12,088 nucleotides of DNA from Baffinella frigidus (GCA_026770585.1 MU647493.1:75890-87977), one strand, 5' to 3'. Counted from the stretch's first letter, positions 1 through 6,775 are shown. Notes: generated by a model not told the origin, from the letters alone. Made by a program: numbers and translations.

Positions 1-155
1 GTTTAGGGTTTAGGGTTTAGGGTTTAGGGTTTAGGGTTTAGGGTTTAGGGTTTAGGGTTTAGGGTTTAGGGTTTAGGGTTTAGGGTTTAGGGTTTGAGGT
101 TTAGGAATCAGGTGTTCAGGGATTAGGGATGAGGGATTAGGTATTAGGGATTAGG
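1..155 (+). repeat. Telomere-type (TTTAGGG)n array with degenerate inner edge
   Basis: Positions 1 to about 94 are perfect TTTAGGG heptamers, roughly 13 copies. They decay over the next 60 bases into variants such as GGGATTAGG and GGTATTAGG, then end at unrelated sequence near 155. This is the telomere repeat of land plants, most green algae, dinoflagellates, many apicomplexans and some other algae. The G-rich strand reads left to right, which is the orientation of a right-hand chromosome end. At a left end the plus strand should read CCCTAAA. The array is therefore either interstitial, continues leftwards as part of an inverted arrangement, or marks an assembly joint. Confidence 0.93.
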
Positions 156-218
156 CTCCACCCATCCTGCCAAGGTGGTGGGAGCTGGATGAGGGGCTCA
201 AAAGCTGTGAGCTTCGGT

Positions 219-255
219 CCTCGGTCGGACAGGTGATGAGCCTCGGCGGTTGACT
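219..255 (-). repeat. Dispersed repeat E, copy 1
   Basis: This 37-base segment recurs in the opposite orientation at 6126-6162 with two mismatches. Its minus strand contains CGAGGCTCATCACCTGTCCG. It lies just inside the telomeric array. No coding frame or known family is recognised. Confidence 0.6.
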
Positions 256-333
256 GATAATTAAGGTATCTTAGATCTCGCTCGAAGCGGCGCTCCCGCC
301 CCGTGGATGCCTGGTCCCCCCTCTAAATCTCCT

Positions 334-438
334 TATCCCTTGGGTGCCCAGTAGGCGCATACGCCCTACCGTAGGGCCCTAGGACCTGCCTAGGACCCCT
401 TTGGGGTCAATTTTGACCCCAGGGGCACTTAAGGGATA
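334..438 (-). mobile_element. Family B MITE-like element, copy B1
   Basis: This is a 105-bp element with terminal inverted repeats (TCCCTT-GGGTGCC at the left, GGCACTTAAGGGA at the right) flanked by TA on both sides, as in Tc1/mariner-type insertions. Inside are the palindromic core GCCCTACCGTAGGGC (363-377), two CCTAGG sites, and a sub-terminal palindrome GGGGTCAATTTTGACCCC (403-420). There is no coding capacity, so it would need a transposase supplied elsewhere. Orientation is defined relative to copies B5 and B6. Confidence 0.7.
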
Positions 439-500
439 GTGGACGTGACCTGTGTAAAGTCACTCCGGTCATCCTACATGGGGTAGTATCCCCCGACCCC
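439..500 (+). repeat. Flank of B1 shared, inverted, with 7261-7323
   Basis: The sequence beginning GTGGACGTGAC and running through TCATCCTACA to TATCCCC is repeated as its reverse complement at 7261-7323, with a few substitutions and one-base indels. Since the B element beside it is also shared, B1 and B2 belong to one larger repeat of at least 165 bp, now in two inverted copies 6.8 kb apart. Confidence 0.7.
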
Positions 501-553
501 CGACCAGCCGCTGGCTGCTCGTGCAGCTGGGAGGAGCCATCTGCACCGCCTGT

Positions 554-648
554 TGTGATCCGAAAGGAAGCATGGCCTTTTCTGCAGGATAAGTTCCGGT
601 GTCCGCCTATGGTGGGAGTTAAAAGAACCTAAAGGACCTCAAGGAAAC
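554..648 (+). repeat. Dispersed repeat C, copy C1
   Basis: It begins TGTGATCCGAAAGGAAGCAT, continues through TCCGCCTATGGTGGGAGT and ends near AACCTAAAGGACCT. Other copies are at 5878-6010 and 8450-8572, with a partial copy near 1820-1858. The two long copies also share an upstream part starting AGCCGGTTTCTGCCGCGATC, absent here. No inverted ends, poly(A) tail or RNA polymerase III boxes were recognised, so the class is unknown. Confidence 0.6.
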
Positions 649-946
649 TGCACACGGGGTACAAGGAGGTCATACTGTGGCATCCTGGGCCTTCTCCGGG
701 GGCTCTCAGGGTCGTGGGGTGCGTTTTCCCCAAACCGGCAAGAACGTGGAATGACCATGGAATACCCATGGAACCGACCCACAGCTCACCCGCCCGGACG
801 CGGCAGATAACGTCACGGTCAGGTGGCAACTTGGCGGGATCTGTCACCTTTCTCCAGTCGGTGAGACCAACGCCCCGCTGCTTCCCCCCACACCGCCCCC
901 TTCTCACCTCATTTCCACCATTTCCCCTCTGGGAGAAATTAGTCAA
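629..946 (-). CDS. Weak candidate exon or small hypothetical protein
   Basis: An open minus-strand frame of 105 codons. Its central part (LTDWRKV ... LPPDRDVICRVRAGELWVGS) has ordinary amino-acid composition and a moderate preference for C or G at third positions. The start has a poor context, and the carboxyl end runs into repeat C (554-648), so the open frame may be chance or one exon of something larger. No domain is recognised. An overlapping plus-strand frame (714-1001) looks less like protein. Confidence 0.2.
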   Translation of the reverse strand: MTNFSQRGNGGNEVRRGRCGGKQRGVGLTDWRKVTDPAKLPPDRDVICRVRAGELWVGSMGIPWSFHVLAGLGKTHPTTLRAPGEGPGCHSMTSLYPVCSFLEVL

Positions 947-1144
947 CAGACTGGCGGTTTTCCAATCAAATTGGTCGGTTTCCTCAAAAATACGGTTCTA
1001 GGAGCCCTACGCCCTGCGGTAGGAAATTCCGGAGGCTAAATTACCCTAATTTCGGGCATGGGAAAATACATACACATCTCCCCTTGTTTCGGGTCGTTTG
1101 ACTCGTTTCCCTATGCCACGTTGGGCGGGATATTTCGTGGCTGA
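947..1144. other. Unassigned stretch before the first CCCTACA array
   Basis: No gene is seen. The only notable feature is CCCTGCGGTAGG near 1011-1022, a degenerate relative of the CCCTACNGTAGGG core found in elements B and D, with no recognisable element ends around it. Confidence 0.4.
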
Positions 1145-1293
1145 AACCCTAAACCATACACCCCACACCCTACACCCTACACCCCACACCCTACACCCTA
1201 CACCTTACACCCTACACCCTACACCCTACACCCTACACCCTACACCCTACATCCTGCACCGTACACCCTACACCCTACACCCTGCACCCTACA
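1145..1293 (-). repeat. Telomere-variant array (CCCTACA)n, block 1
   Basis: About 20 seven-base units read mostly CCCTACA on the plus strand (TGTAGGG on the minus), with variants CCCCACA, CCTTACA, CCCTGCA and CCGTACA. The period is seven, and the unit differs from CCCTAAA by one base. The array begins next to two true CCCTAAA-like units (1146-1155). Orientation is opposite to the TTTAGGG array at position 1. Open frames here such as TLHPTPY are repeat artefacts. Confidence 0.9.
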
Positions 1294-1495
1294 GCCGTTT
1301 TTTTGAGTCGCCTGATCCAAATAACCTGTACACACGGTCATCTCAAGCTTAATTTCTTTTTTTAAAATTAAAGTCTCCAGGCGGGGGGCGTGGGGGGGGA
1401 GGGTCCGTTGAGGTGCGGGGAGTGGGGGGCGCCGTGCAGCCCCGATGACGACGGAAAAAAACGACGTTTTGTTTTTGGATTTTGATTTGTCAAGC
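1294..1495. other. Unassigned stretch with G-rich block
   Basis: No gene is supported. It holds a T/A-rich patch near 1350-1372 and then a G-rich segment at 1381-1437 with several runs of five to eight G, which could form a quadruplex. The 85-codon minus frame crossing it depends on the neighbouring CCCTACA array. Confidence 0.4.
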
Positions 1496-1542
1496 AAAAA
1501 GACTTAAAATTGTCAAGGGCCCTTACAATTTTAAGTCTTTTT
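1496..1542. repeat. Strong hairpin with GGGCCC at its centre
   Basis: AAAAAGACTTAAAATTGT (1496-1513) is followed by CAAGGGCCCTT and then ACAATTTTAAGTCTTTTT (1525-1542), its exact reverse complement. The centre CAAGGGCCCTT is itself palindromic apart from one unpaired base, so nearly all 47 bases can pair. It sits outside any gene and may be the remnant of a very short foldback element. Confidence 0.8.
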
Positions 1543-1819
1543 CAACATCATTTCCGGCCAGTAAGCATTTTGGGCCTAAGGGTGTCTGGAGCTTTTATAC
1601 TTCAACCATGGGATACCATGAGCCTCATAAAGGCTGACTTGGGTTCGGTGTGTGTGCGAGCGCGATCCTTTTGGATTAACTCAAACACCCCAAGAGAACC
1701 ACCCACTATCCCCTCCTCACGAGCCTCTGCACTGGAGAGCTAAACGCGATCTGAAAGCAAAAATCTTTCTCTGTAGTCCCTTCTACGGAAGGGCGTGTCG
1801 TTGGACCATGTAATGGCCC
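1543..1819. other. Unassigned stretch
   Basis: No convincing gene, RNA or element. The 77-codon plus frame at 1510-1743 starts inside the preceding hairpin and has no recognisable features. Confidence 0.3.
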
Positions 1820-1858
1820 ATGTTGGGAGAAATTAAAACCTAAAGGACCTAAAGGAAA
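1820..1858 (+). repeat. Repeat C, partial copy
   Basis: TGTTGGGAGAAATTAAAACC followed by TAAAGGACCTAAAGGAAA resembles the right-hand end of repeat C (compare about 610-648). Its left part is missing or too diverged to align by eye. Confidence 0.4.
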
Positions 1859-1930
1859 TCCTAAGAATCTCCGGCCTGTTAGAATTTTTGAGATGACCGG
1901 TTTTCAGACCAGCCCGCTCAAAAAAACGGC

Positions 1931-2028
1931 TCTACACCCTAAACCCTACACCCTGCACCCTACACCCTACACCCTACACCCTAAAACCAACACCCTACAC
2001 TCTACACCCCACACCCTACACCCTACAG
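1931..2028 (-). repeat. Telomere-variant array (CCCTACA)n, block 2
   Basis: About 14 heptamers read CCCTACA, CCCTGCA, CCCTAAA and CCCCACA on the plus strand. The right edge (2024-2044) runs directly into TACAGGGGTATCTCTCACAT, closely similar to a family A terminus (TACAGGGGTACCTCGCTCAT). The array therefore appears to abut an element end. Confidence 0.85.
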
Positions 2029-2101
2029 GGGTATCTCTCACATGCCTACTTCAGCCTGCGTTAGGCCCCTCTAGAGCGCGAAAAAGTCTTCATTGGGTCT
2101 A

Positions 2102-2142
2102 GGGCGATTAATCGCCCGAACTCGCTGGTCACTTAAGGGATA
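2102..2142 (-). mobile_element. Family B, truncated copy B7
   Basis: Only one end of a B element remains: the sub-terminal palindrome GGGCGATTAATCGCCC (2102-2117) and the terminus CACTTAAGGGA followed by TA. The palindrome belongs to the GGGCGA type also seen in copy B6, rather than the GGGGTC type in B1, B4 and B5. Confidence 0.6.
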
Positions 2143-2154
2143 AGAAACCAGAAC

Positions 2155-2297
2155 TTAAGAACACAGACCGGATTTGGGTCCCCAGTTTTCTTAAATTGAT
2201 ACCACAGGGTTGACTAAATCTTGCGTTTAGTCAACTCTCTGGTACTAATTTAAGAAAACAGACACCGACCGATGTCGGAGCACCCGTGTTCTTATAG
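2155..2297. mobile_element. Foldback element with 34-bp stem
   Basis: An imperfect inverted repeat pairs 2185-2218 (starting GTTTTCTTAAATT) with 2226-2259 (ending AATTTAAGAAAAC) around the seven-base loop TCTTGCG. Outer arms extend the symmetry in patches to TAAGAACAC at the left and GTGTTCTTA at the right. No coding potential. It looks like a small non-autonomous foldback element, with no obvious relative elsewhere in the window. Confidence 0.65.
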
Positions 2298-2310
2298 CCC
2301 AGATACCCCT

Positions 2311-2416
2311 GTACACCCTACACCCTGCACCCTACACCCTACACCCTACACCCTACACCCTACACCCTACACCCTACACCCTACACCCTACACCATACAC
2401 TCTACAGCCTACAGTA
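2311..2416 (-). repeat. Telomere-variant array (CCCTACA)n, block 3, between inverted A termini
   Basis: About 14 near-identical CCCTACA units, the cleanest of these arrays. The left border is ATACCCCTGTAC (2303-2314) and the right border GTACAGGGGT (2414-2423). These are inverted copies of the outer tip of family A, in the same outward arrangement as the back-to-back A junction at 7100-7138. Confidence 0.85.
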
Positions 2417-2439
2417 CAGGGGTTACTCGAACTTAAGGT

Positions 2440-2850
2440 CACACCATTTGGGGTGTGGTGTGCGGAGGGGGGGGGTGTGCGGACGTTAAATAATCAAGGT
2501 CCACATAAACGGGTGTGCGCAGATCTTAGATTTCCAAGGTCCGCAAAAAACGGGTGTGTGGATCTTAAATGTGGACCTTCAATTCAGTACATGTAAGGTG
2601 TAGTTCCAATTTTCAACTTGCACCACTGGGGAACCCAGTTTTTCCTGGGAAATGTTCACTTTTTTCGACCAGAAAATTCGCAAGCTCCACTGTCGGGCCA
2701 ATTTTTTTCGCTGTATCAAGGTCCGCAAAAAGGGTGTGTGCTGACCTTACAACTTGAGGTCCTCAGAAAACGGACCTTGTGTGCGGACCTTAAATAATCA
2801 AGGCCCACATCCCAGTTTACGGTGTGTGACCTTGATGTGTGTGACCTGAA
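2440..2850. repeat. Degenerate repeats of the GGTCCGCAAAAAACGGGTGTG type
   Basis: Two clusters (about 2475-2577 and 2713-2845) contain related units of roughly 40 bases, with cores like CAAGGTCCGCAAAAA and ACGGGTGTGTG. For example, GCGGACGTTAAATAATCAAG (2479) recurs as GCGGACCTTAAATAATCAAG (2782). About 135 bases between them are unrelated. No protein signal; the 62-codon frame at 2569-2757 is not supported. Confidence 0.55.
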
Positions 2851-2870
2851 CTTCGAATAACCCTTGTATA

Positions 2871-3216
2871 TGTACACCCTACACCCTGCATGTACAACCT
2901 AAACCCTAAAACCGAAACCCTACGCCCTACATACACCCTACACCCTAAACCGTACACCCTAAACCCTAAATGCTAAACCCTACACCGTACATCGTACGCC
3001 CTACGAACCCTACACCCTTCACCCTACACCCTACTTCCTACACCCTACACCCCTTCAAACCCTAAACCCTACCCCTTGCATTCTACACCCCACACCCTAC
3101 ACCCACACCCTACACCCTACACCGTAAACCGTAAACCGTAAACCGTAAACCGTAAACCGTCGTAAACCGTAAACCGTAAACCGTAAACCGTAAACAGTAA
3201 ACCCCAAACCCTAAAT
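2871..3216 (-). repeat. Mixed telomere-variant array, block 4
   Basis: The block mixes CCCTACA, CCCTAAA, CCCTGCA and irregular units, then switches at about 3121 to a run of CCGTAAA heptamers (TTTACGG on the minus strand) up to about 3198, with one short GTCGTAAA slip. It ends with CCCCAAACCCTAAATCC. Regional homogenisation of different variants suggests independent local expansions rather than one ancient array decaying at random. Confidence 0.85.
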
Positions 3217-3316
3217 CCTCTCACAAGAAAACGCCTCCGCCTAGGACCCTACGGTAGGGCTATGCCTATGGTGGTCCCAGGGGGGGCGGCGCTTTCTTAT
3301 GCGCGCGGTACACCTG
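3217..3316 (+). mobile_element. Family A, diverged copy A8
   Basis: CTCACAAGAAAACGCC at the left, the core CCTAGGACCCTACGGTAGGG in the middle, and TTTCTTATGCGCGCGGTACA near the right match family A. The outer CAGGGGTACC of the left terminus is missing, and the right terminus is altered to GTACACCTG. It lies directly against telomere-variant block 4. Confidence 0.6.
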
Positions 3317-3688
3317 TCCTACAAACACTGCACCACAAACACGGCCGGCAGTATGTAAGCACCCCCACCGAGGCTGCGTCTGAGCATGACCGAGAGAGAG
3401 GTCATGTGTACCGTTATCATCGATCAGGCCAGAGAGAGAGAAAAGTGCGTTTAATACGGATCGAACCCAGCATGGCCACTATGTATTCTTTTGCGTGAAG
3501 GCCTTGTTTACATGAGGCCACACCAGAGCGCGGGACGCAGCGAGACAAGACGAGAGAGCCTCGTTTGGACCTTTACTTTTTCCAAGCCACTTACAACACT
3601 AGGGCGCACAGACTGCATACTGCTACTCTACACAGACGTTTCGATCTTGGCCGGCGGACTAAACCTAGACCTTGGACCGTCGTCATCC
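3317..3688. other. 3' flank of the minus-strand gene
   Basis: No further gene is supported here; the long plus-strand frame that begins in this stretch (3491) is antisense to the better minus-strand gene. On the minus strand a TGTAA pentamer (plus 3591-3595) lies about 95 bases beyond the stop codon. This is the poly(A) signal used by green algae and some relatives, but a five-base match is weak evidence. Confidence 0.35.
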
Positions 3689-4524
3689 TCATGCAGGCGA
3701 CGCCAGCTCGTCACGCAGGGACGGGGCGCGCGACATCTGGAGCAGCCGCTCGGTGGTGCGGAGCGCGGCGCAGGCCAGCGTCTCGGCAGGGAGCTCCGCG
3801 TGCTCCTCGGAGCGCGGCAGGGAGGAGATCGCGTCGGCGGACGACACACGGATGCAGAGGTCTGTTGCGATGGTTTTAGCAAGCACCCGCGGAGCTCTTG
3901 TTGGACCAATCGTCGGGGCCTTCAAGCTTCGTTGAGCCATCTGCCGTCCTCGAAGTCGTGGAACCCCGCGCCGGCACCTTCGTTGGGCGAGCCGCGAGGG
4001 AGCGGGACCAGCACGGGGGAGTCCTTTGCATCCTTGCAAGGAATCTTCGACGGCGGCGGCGTCTTGCGGAACACGCGCTTCGGGCGGCCGGTCGTATCGT
4101 TGAGAGGCACCCAAAGCTCCTGGAACCTGTTATGGCGCGCCGAACCACCGACCTGCGCAGAGCCACAGACGTCGTCCTGGGACGGGGTGGCGGCGCCGAT
4201 CGCAGGCGCAGATTGTAGGCGGTCGATCGGCGGTGGCGGTGTCGTGCGGTACACGCGCTTCGTGCGGCCGGTCGTGTCGTTGAGAGGCTCGACCAAGTCG
4301 GGGCGCGCATCGTCCTTGTGGCGGTCGGCGTTTGAACGACGGGGGGTGACTCCTGTCGCATTCGCCGGCGACGGGGGGTTGGCCTGGAGGAGTCTCTGCG
4401 TCTGGGCGAACAAGTCCTCGCGAGAACGGGCGTGTCCGCGGCGCTCGGAGTGGGTACGTAGAGAGTCGATGCCGCCCTCGATCGCTTGGATGGACGCCGG
4501 GACGTGGTCGACTGCCGGTGCCAT
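3689..4524 (-). CDS. Two-exon gene, 239-residue hypothetical protein with an internal repeat
   Basis: Best gene in the window. Exon 1 runs 4524 to 3978, exon 2 from 3861 to the TGA at 3691-3689. The 116-base intron (3977-3862) begins AAG|GTGCCG, ends GCAACAG|AC, and has a branch-like TGCTAAAAC near its end. Splicing keeps the frame through a split GAC codon. The start ATG has a strong context (ACAACATGG), and composition switches from AT-rich upstream to GC-rich at the gene. Codons strongly prefer C or G in third position in both exons. The product has no signal peptide or membrane segment. Residues 80-98 (PLNDTTGRTKRVYRTTPPP) recur at 140-158 as PLNDTTGRPKRVFRKTPPP; three of the differing codons are synonymous. 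The C-terminal region (LPRSEEHAELPAETLACAAL onward) looks helical. The two copies are basic with TP sites, which might suit a nuclear or regulated protein, but no family is recognised. The overlapping 373-codon plus-strand frame (3491-4612) is judged antisense. Confidence 0.7.
3862..3977 (-). other. Predicted intron of the 239-residue gene
   Basis: GT-AG intron of 116 bases, phase 1. It is needed because the exon 1 frame stops at 3922 while the well-biased C-terminal codons lie in a different frame. Of the donor and acceptor pairs checked by eye, this one joins the two frames and also sits at the borders of the biased codon use. A two-base deletion or one-base insertion in a pseudogene is the alternative. 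Confidence 0.55.
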
Positions 4525-4559
4525 GTTGTCTTGTACGCGAGGATGCGATCGAGCAAGGG

Positions 4560-4915
4560 GAATTTTTGTATCTCAAAAAAACAATCTCAAGAGGAATGTT
4601 CATGATAAATAAATTGATAAATACGAGCCCCTTGAAAATCTCGACGAATTTGTTACTTCTATCCAGAGTGTCCGACACACCTGTTTCCGTGCAAATTATG
4701 TAGTAAATTGGAAACGAGATCAATTTTTACACTTGTCTTTTGAATTCCGACCGCAGATCACGCGGAAGGTCCATCTACACGAAATCTTCTGTCATACAAA
4801 GTGTATGTAACAAATTTTGCGTGTCCGACACACCCAATCACATATTAATAGGAGGACGACCCGACCACAAGGGGGTACGAGGCCGGTATCCACGCGTGCC
4901 ACAGAGACGCGATCT
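4560..4915. promoter_or_regulatory. AT-rich upstream region with paired palindromic motif
   Basis: This lies upstream of the minus-strand gene and is clearly AT-richer than it. GTGTCCGACACACC occurs at 4668-4681 and identically at 4821-4834. Its core GTGTC-C-GACAC is palindromic, as expected of a dimer-binding site. Each copy is preceded by a related ten-mer in opposite orientation (AATTTGTTAC at 4648, GTAACAAATT at 4806). No clear TATA box is seen; TATTTATCAATTTATTTAT on the minus strand near 4600 is merely AT-rich. Confidence 0.35.
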
Positions 4916-4922
4916 CGAGACT

Positions 4923-5031
4923 TGCTTCGAAGGGATTTTGAATAACCCCTCAGCGATAAGACCTAGGACCCTACGGTAGGCAATCCGTAGGGGCACTGGG
5001 GGGTTCCTACGGATTAGGTTACGGAAACTCG
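4923..5031 (+). mobile_element. Family D element, copy D1
   Basis: It starts TGCTTCGAAGGGATTTTGAA, contains CCTAGGACCCTACGGTAGGC, and ends near CGGATTAGGTTACGG. It matches 9946-10054 in the same orientation and 10255-10361 inverted. Partial inner symmetry (ATCCGTAGGGGC against CCTACGGAT) suggests a foldback structure. No coding capacity. Confidence 0.65.
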
Positions 5032-5251
5032 GCAGGTCCTGCCCGAAAATGCCTTCGCGTTCGACCGAAATAGCACGAGCGACTCTACGACGGTATCCGA
5101 GATAGTCTCAGATAGAACGTCGCAACACACGACTGTCTTAAAAATCGTCCATTGATGGACCTTCCGCGTGAAATATTTGACCAAGGGTCTCCTCTTGATT
5201 TGACACCTGGGACCAAAGTACCTAGTACATGTATCCGGTACAGAACACGCC
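5032..5251. other. Upstream region of the 155-residue candidate gene
   Basis: No element or RNA is recognised. A minus-strand frame (5529-5014) is open across this region and the first half of the next gene. Its N-terminal end resembles a signal peptide, but the plus-strand frame at 5252 has better codon use, so this is treated as antisense. Confidence 0.3.
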
Positions 5252-5719
5252 ATGGACTCCCCATCAGCTGTGCGCATCCGATACACCAAGACGAAGGTGC
5301 GTCCCGCCCCGGCCGCTTGCTGGAGCAACCCTACGAGCGGTACGCCGTCTCGGCGATTCATGGCGCTGGTGAACGATCCGCCTTCTCTTCGCCCACGGCA
5401 ACCCCTGAAGCTCACGGCAACCCCTGAAGCTGCCGCCGCTGCGTCTCGTGCTGGGGTGAAGCTCGCGCTGGAGAACAGCGTCAAGCGTAAGAACCCGACC
5501 AACGCGGTGTGCGAGCAGCGGCGCAGCACTGAGCCCTCCAGGAAAAGCTCTGCTCGACCGTGCCTCCAGCGAACCAGAAAAAATCACCCAATGAGAAGCC
5601 GAGGGTATCGTCTCAGTGGACCTCACGAGTGCGGGCTCAATCTTGATTGGATCGATGCTGCTGAGACGACCTCGGCGAGCGTCCGAAAGGCCTACCTTGA
5701 GGCGCTTGATGGCACATAG
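5252..5719 (+). CDS. Hypothetical basic protein, 155 residues
   Basis: The frame runs from an ATG in strong context (CGCCATGGA, G at -3 and +4) to a TAG at 5717-5719. Third positions strongly favour C or G through the first hundred codons, most clearly 5459-5545 (VKLALENSVKRKNPTNAVCE), weaken in the middle, and recover near the end (AETTSASVRKAYLEALDG). The product is rich in Arg and Lys, has an alanine run near residue 60, and has no membrane segment or recognised domain. A 19-bp tandem duplication (5395-5413, 5414-5432) lies inside. Not being a multiple of three, it must have shifted the frame when it arose, so a disrupted gene or an unseen intron is possible. Repeat C and a possible minus-strand exon lie just downstream. 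Confidence 0.45.
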   Translation: MDSPSAVRIRYTKTKVRPAPAACWSNPTSGTPSRRFMALVNDPPSLRPRQPLKLTATPEAAAAASRAGVKLALENSVKRKNPTNAVCEQRRSTEPSRKSSARPCLQRTRKNHPMRSRGYRLSGPHECGLNLDWIDAAETTSASVRKAYLEALDGT

Positions 5720-5857
5720 GAAGGTAGAGATAAGGCGCGAGGCCGGTCCACTAAAATCTCCTCGGCGATGAGGTGGGTCCGGATCAGTTGGTCGTCAATA
5801 AAGGTCTCCCTCTCTCTTGATGGCACCATCCGCGGAACCGAGTGGGTGAATTCACGG
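5692..5857 (-). CDS. Candidate orphan exon
   Basis: On the minus strand TATCCTCTCGTGCAG makes a good splice acceptor at 5858. The frame that follows reads REFTHSVPRMVPSRERETFI, then DDQLIRTHLIAEEILVDRP, with good third-position bias before reaching a stop at 5692. Composition is protein-like and partly helical. No family is recognised and no partner exon was found. The stretch converges on the 155-residue gene, overlapping its last 28 bases. Confidence 0.3.
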
Positions 5858-5877
5858 CTGCACGAGAGGATACCCTT

Positions 5878-6010
5878 GAGCCGGTTTCTGCCGCGATCCT
5901 TTGTACAGGGGGGGCTTGATGTGATCCGAAAGGAAGCATGGCCTTTCCACATAACCAGTTCCAGTGTCCGCCTATGGTGGGAGTAAAAAAGAACCTATAG
6001 GACCGAACGG
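5878..6010 (+). repeat. Dispersed repeat C, copy C2
   Basis: Long version of the repeat, starting GAGCCGGTTTCTGCCGCGAT and passing through GATCCGAAAGGAAGCATGGC to AGAACCTATAGGACC. It matches C3 (8450-8572) over its first 70 bases and C1 (554-648) over the remainder. Short frames across it (VIRKEAW...) recur with the repeat but lack coding bias. Confidence 0.65.
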
Positions 6011-6359
6011 ACCAAATACATGAACAGAGACCCACCAAGCGTGTGGTTTGAGACCCCGCTTGGGAGGAGAGAGGCCGCAGAGGCCGAGGCCCGACGCACA
6101 AGCGAGACCAAAGATACTCTTCATTAGTCAACCACCGAGGCTCGTCACCTGTCCGACCGAGGCTCACATAGTTGGCGGGTGCGTGCACGCGAGAGCCTCG
6201 CTCTGTTTTAGTCTATTTTGGTCTCACCGTTTTGGTGAGACCGGGCTCTTTCCCGCTCACACAGCCAGCATGGCAACTGAAACATAGTCAGCTTAACCGA
6301 CTGGGGAACAGCTAAAGAGCACGAGCGCATGAAAGGAACCAGAAGCCAAGACCCTCCAC
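6011..6359. other. Mixed stretch with repeat E and a LTR-sized palindrome
   Basis: It contains repeat E copy 2 at 6126-6162 (AGTCAACCACCGAGGCTCGT onward). The palindrome GGTCTCACCGTTTTGGTGAGACC lies near 6221-6243; a related sequence GGCTCACCAAATCGGTGAGCC occurs near 11902. No protein gene is supported. Confidence 0.45.
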
Positions 6360-6424
6360 CCCGCAACCTGAACCCTCAACCCTCAACCCTGTACCCTCAA
6401 CCCCGCACCCTCAACCCTCAACCT

Positions 6425-6462
<38 letters not shown>

Positions 6463-6466
6463 ACCA

Positions 6467-6504
<38 letters not shown>

Positions 6505-6704
6505 ACCCTAAACCCTCAACCCTAAACCTTCAACCCTCAACCCTCAACCCTCGACCCCGAATCCGGAGCCCTCAACCTTCAACCCTCAACCCTCAACCCT
6601 CAACCTTCAAGTCTCAAGTCTCAAGTCTCAAGTCTCAACCCTGAACCCTGGACCCTGAACCCTGAACCATCAACCCTCAACCCTCAACCCTGAACCTTGC
6701 ACCT

Positions 6705-6735
<31 letters not shown>

Positions 6736-6775
6736 GCTATCGACCCTCAACCCTCAACCCTCAACCTTCAGCCTT
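6360..6775 (-). repeat. Telomere-variant array (CCCTCAA)n
   Basis: Around 55 heptamers, predominantly CCCTCAA (TTGAGGG on the minus strand), with CCTTCAA, CCCTAAA, CCCTGAA and CCATCAA variants. A small inner block of four CAAGTCT heptamers lies at about 6607-6637. The unit differs from that of blocks 1-4, showing separate homogenisation. Frames reading LNPQPST are repeat artefacts. Confidence 0.92.

Noticed and set aside
1098-1352. Repetitive proteins TLHPTPY and LNPQPST
   Set aside because: Translations of heptamer arrays; no coding bias or start support.
1145-3216. CRISPR-like array
   Set aside because: The heptamer units have no spacers, and the eukaryotic context with introns and telomere repeats makes it implausible.
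3450-3480. tRNA-like B box (GGGTTCGATCC on the minus strand)
   Set aside because: The flanking bases do not form a T-arm stem and no A box or acceptor stem could be matched.
3491-4612. 373-codon plus-strand open frame, the longest in the window
   Set aside because: It is antisense to the minus-strand gene, which has the better codon bias, a strong start context, an AT/GC composition switch at its start, and an internal repeat with synonymous changes.
5014-5529. 171-codon minus frame with a signal-peptide-like start
   Set aside because: It overlaps the plus frame at 5252, whose codon use and amino-acid composition are better; it is retained only as an alternative.
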